In this document: positions 7,316-7,506 of the stretch, one piece after another
Layout: the number at the start of each line of letters is the position of its first letter
How positions within the stretch are numbered: position 1 is the first letter of the stretch
From: Bacteroidota bacterium
Lineage (GTDB): Bacteria > Bacteroidota > Bacteroidia > Chitinophagales > Chitinophagaceae
Reading direction: 5' to 3'
NCBI GenBank assembly: GCA_025361325.1
Contig: JANYAL010000099.1
Location: forward strand, 1-7,506
Length of the DNA: 7,506 nt
Translations under genes and position numbers: made by a program
The notes under the pieces: model-generated
Databases searched by the model: none
What the model was told of the DNA's origin: nothing
The model's input: the letters and a program-made list of their open reading frames with translations, nothing else

Positions 7316-7506
7316 CCCCCCGCTCCCAAAAAGAGGGGGGACTCAATACATTTCCGGGCATTGAAACTTCCACATCATCTTTGGCTTCATCTCCTTATCC
7401 CCCGATCCCAAAGAGAGGGGGTACCTCAATATATTTAGGGGTATTGAATCTTATACATCATTTCAGGCCTCAATATCTTATCCCCCGATCCCAAAGAGAG
7501 GGGGTA
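7316..7506. repeat. Array of 83-bp imperfect tandem repeats with hairpins (runs off the window)
   Basis: Two full units and the start of a third are visible: about 7316-7398, 7399-7481 and 7482 onward. Shared landmarks are exactly 83 bases apart: CTCAATA at 7342 and 7425, ATTGA at 7360 and 7443, ACATCAT at 7372 and 7455. Bases 7394-7423 and 7477-7506 are identical (30 bases), while unit 1 is more diverged. Each unit begins with a C-run, a spacer containing CCCAAA and a G-run, giving a GC-rich stem. Both full units then carry a second inverted repeat, TCAAT(A)...(T)ATTGA (7343-7364 and 7426-7447). Because 83 is not a multiple of three and no reading frame is conserved, the array is noncoding. 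The first hairpin lies 18 bases after the DsbA-like stop and might end transcription, although no T-run follows it. I do not recognise the repeat family. Confidence 0.85.
7317..7340. terminator. GC-rich hairpin after the DsbA-like gene, possible terminator
   Basis: CCCCC (7317-7321), a bulged G, then CTC (7323-7325) can pair with GAG (7333-7335) and GGGGG (7336-7340), giving eight base pairs around a CCAAAAA loop. It is the first hairpin downstream of the gene ending at 7298 and is also part of repeat unit 1. The sequence after it (ACTCAATACATTT) has only a weak T-run, so factor-independent termination is doubtful. It could equally protect the 3' end of the transcript. Confidence 0.35.

Noticed and set aside
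6642..7373. 243-codon open frame on the minus strand.
   Set aside because: It is antisense to the DsbA-like gene and runs into the noncoding repeats and the clpB end. Its translation shows no recognisable domain and reads like a shadow frame.
7316..7506. CRISPR array.
   Set aside because: The period is 83 bp, and the presumed spacers are themselves similar between units (CTCAATA, ATTGA, ACATCAT). There are no short uniform repeats with unique spacers, and no cas genes.

Overview
The window looks like ordinary chromosomal DNA from a member of the Bacteroidota, probably a Chitinophagaceae-like organism. This is an inference from the sequence style. Protein-coding genes are tightly packed at moderate GC. 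No start codon has a convincing Shine-Dalgarno sequence, and the leaders are A/T-rich instead (for example upstream of 4023 and 6726), as is usual in this phylum. The ClpB and the short QueG also fit. I see no mobile element, CRISPR array, tRNA or rRNA.

Layout. Positions 1-87 (+) hold the last 28 codons of a membrane protein, perhaps an ABC-2 type permease. Three bases later a membrane-anchored SRPBCC-fold protein begins (91-615, +). It ends tail-to-tail with a minus-strand group, the two stop codons sharing the palindrome TTAA (612-615). Read right to left on the minus strand, that group is a secreted serine beta-lactamase-fold hydrolase (3964-2843), the epoxyqueuosine reductase queG (2746-1811) and the anhydro-N-acetylmuramic acid kinase anmK (1814-612). 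queG and anmK overlap by ATGA and are almost certainly co-transcribed. A 58-bp divergent intergenic region (3965-4022) separates the hydrolase from the disaggregase clpB (4023-6653, +). After clpB comes a DsbA/thioredoxin-fold gene (6726-7298, +). It carries an in-frame amber codon at 7122-7124, and the first cysteine of its CXXC motif is replaced by Asn. The window ends in a noncoding array of 83-bp imperfect tandem repeats (7316-7506 and beyond), each unit containing two potential hairpins.

How the genes relate. AnmK recycles the murein sugar anhydroMurNAc. The secreted hydrolase has the PBP/beta-lactamase fold, so a shared cell-wall theme is possible but unproven. QueG acts in tRNA queuosine synthesis and has no obvious functional tie to AnmK beyond shared transcription. 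ClpB handles protein aggregates in the cytoplasm. The adjacent thioredoxin-fold protein could belong to the same stress theme, but it appears damaged or redox-inactive.

I did not find a clear previously undescribed system. The signals most worth following are the terminal repeat array and the altered DsbA-like gene.
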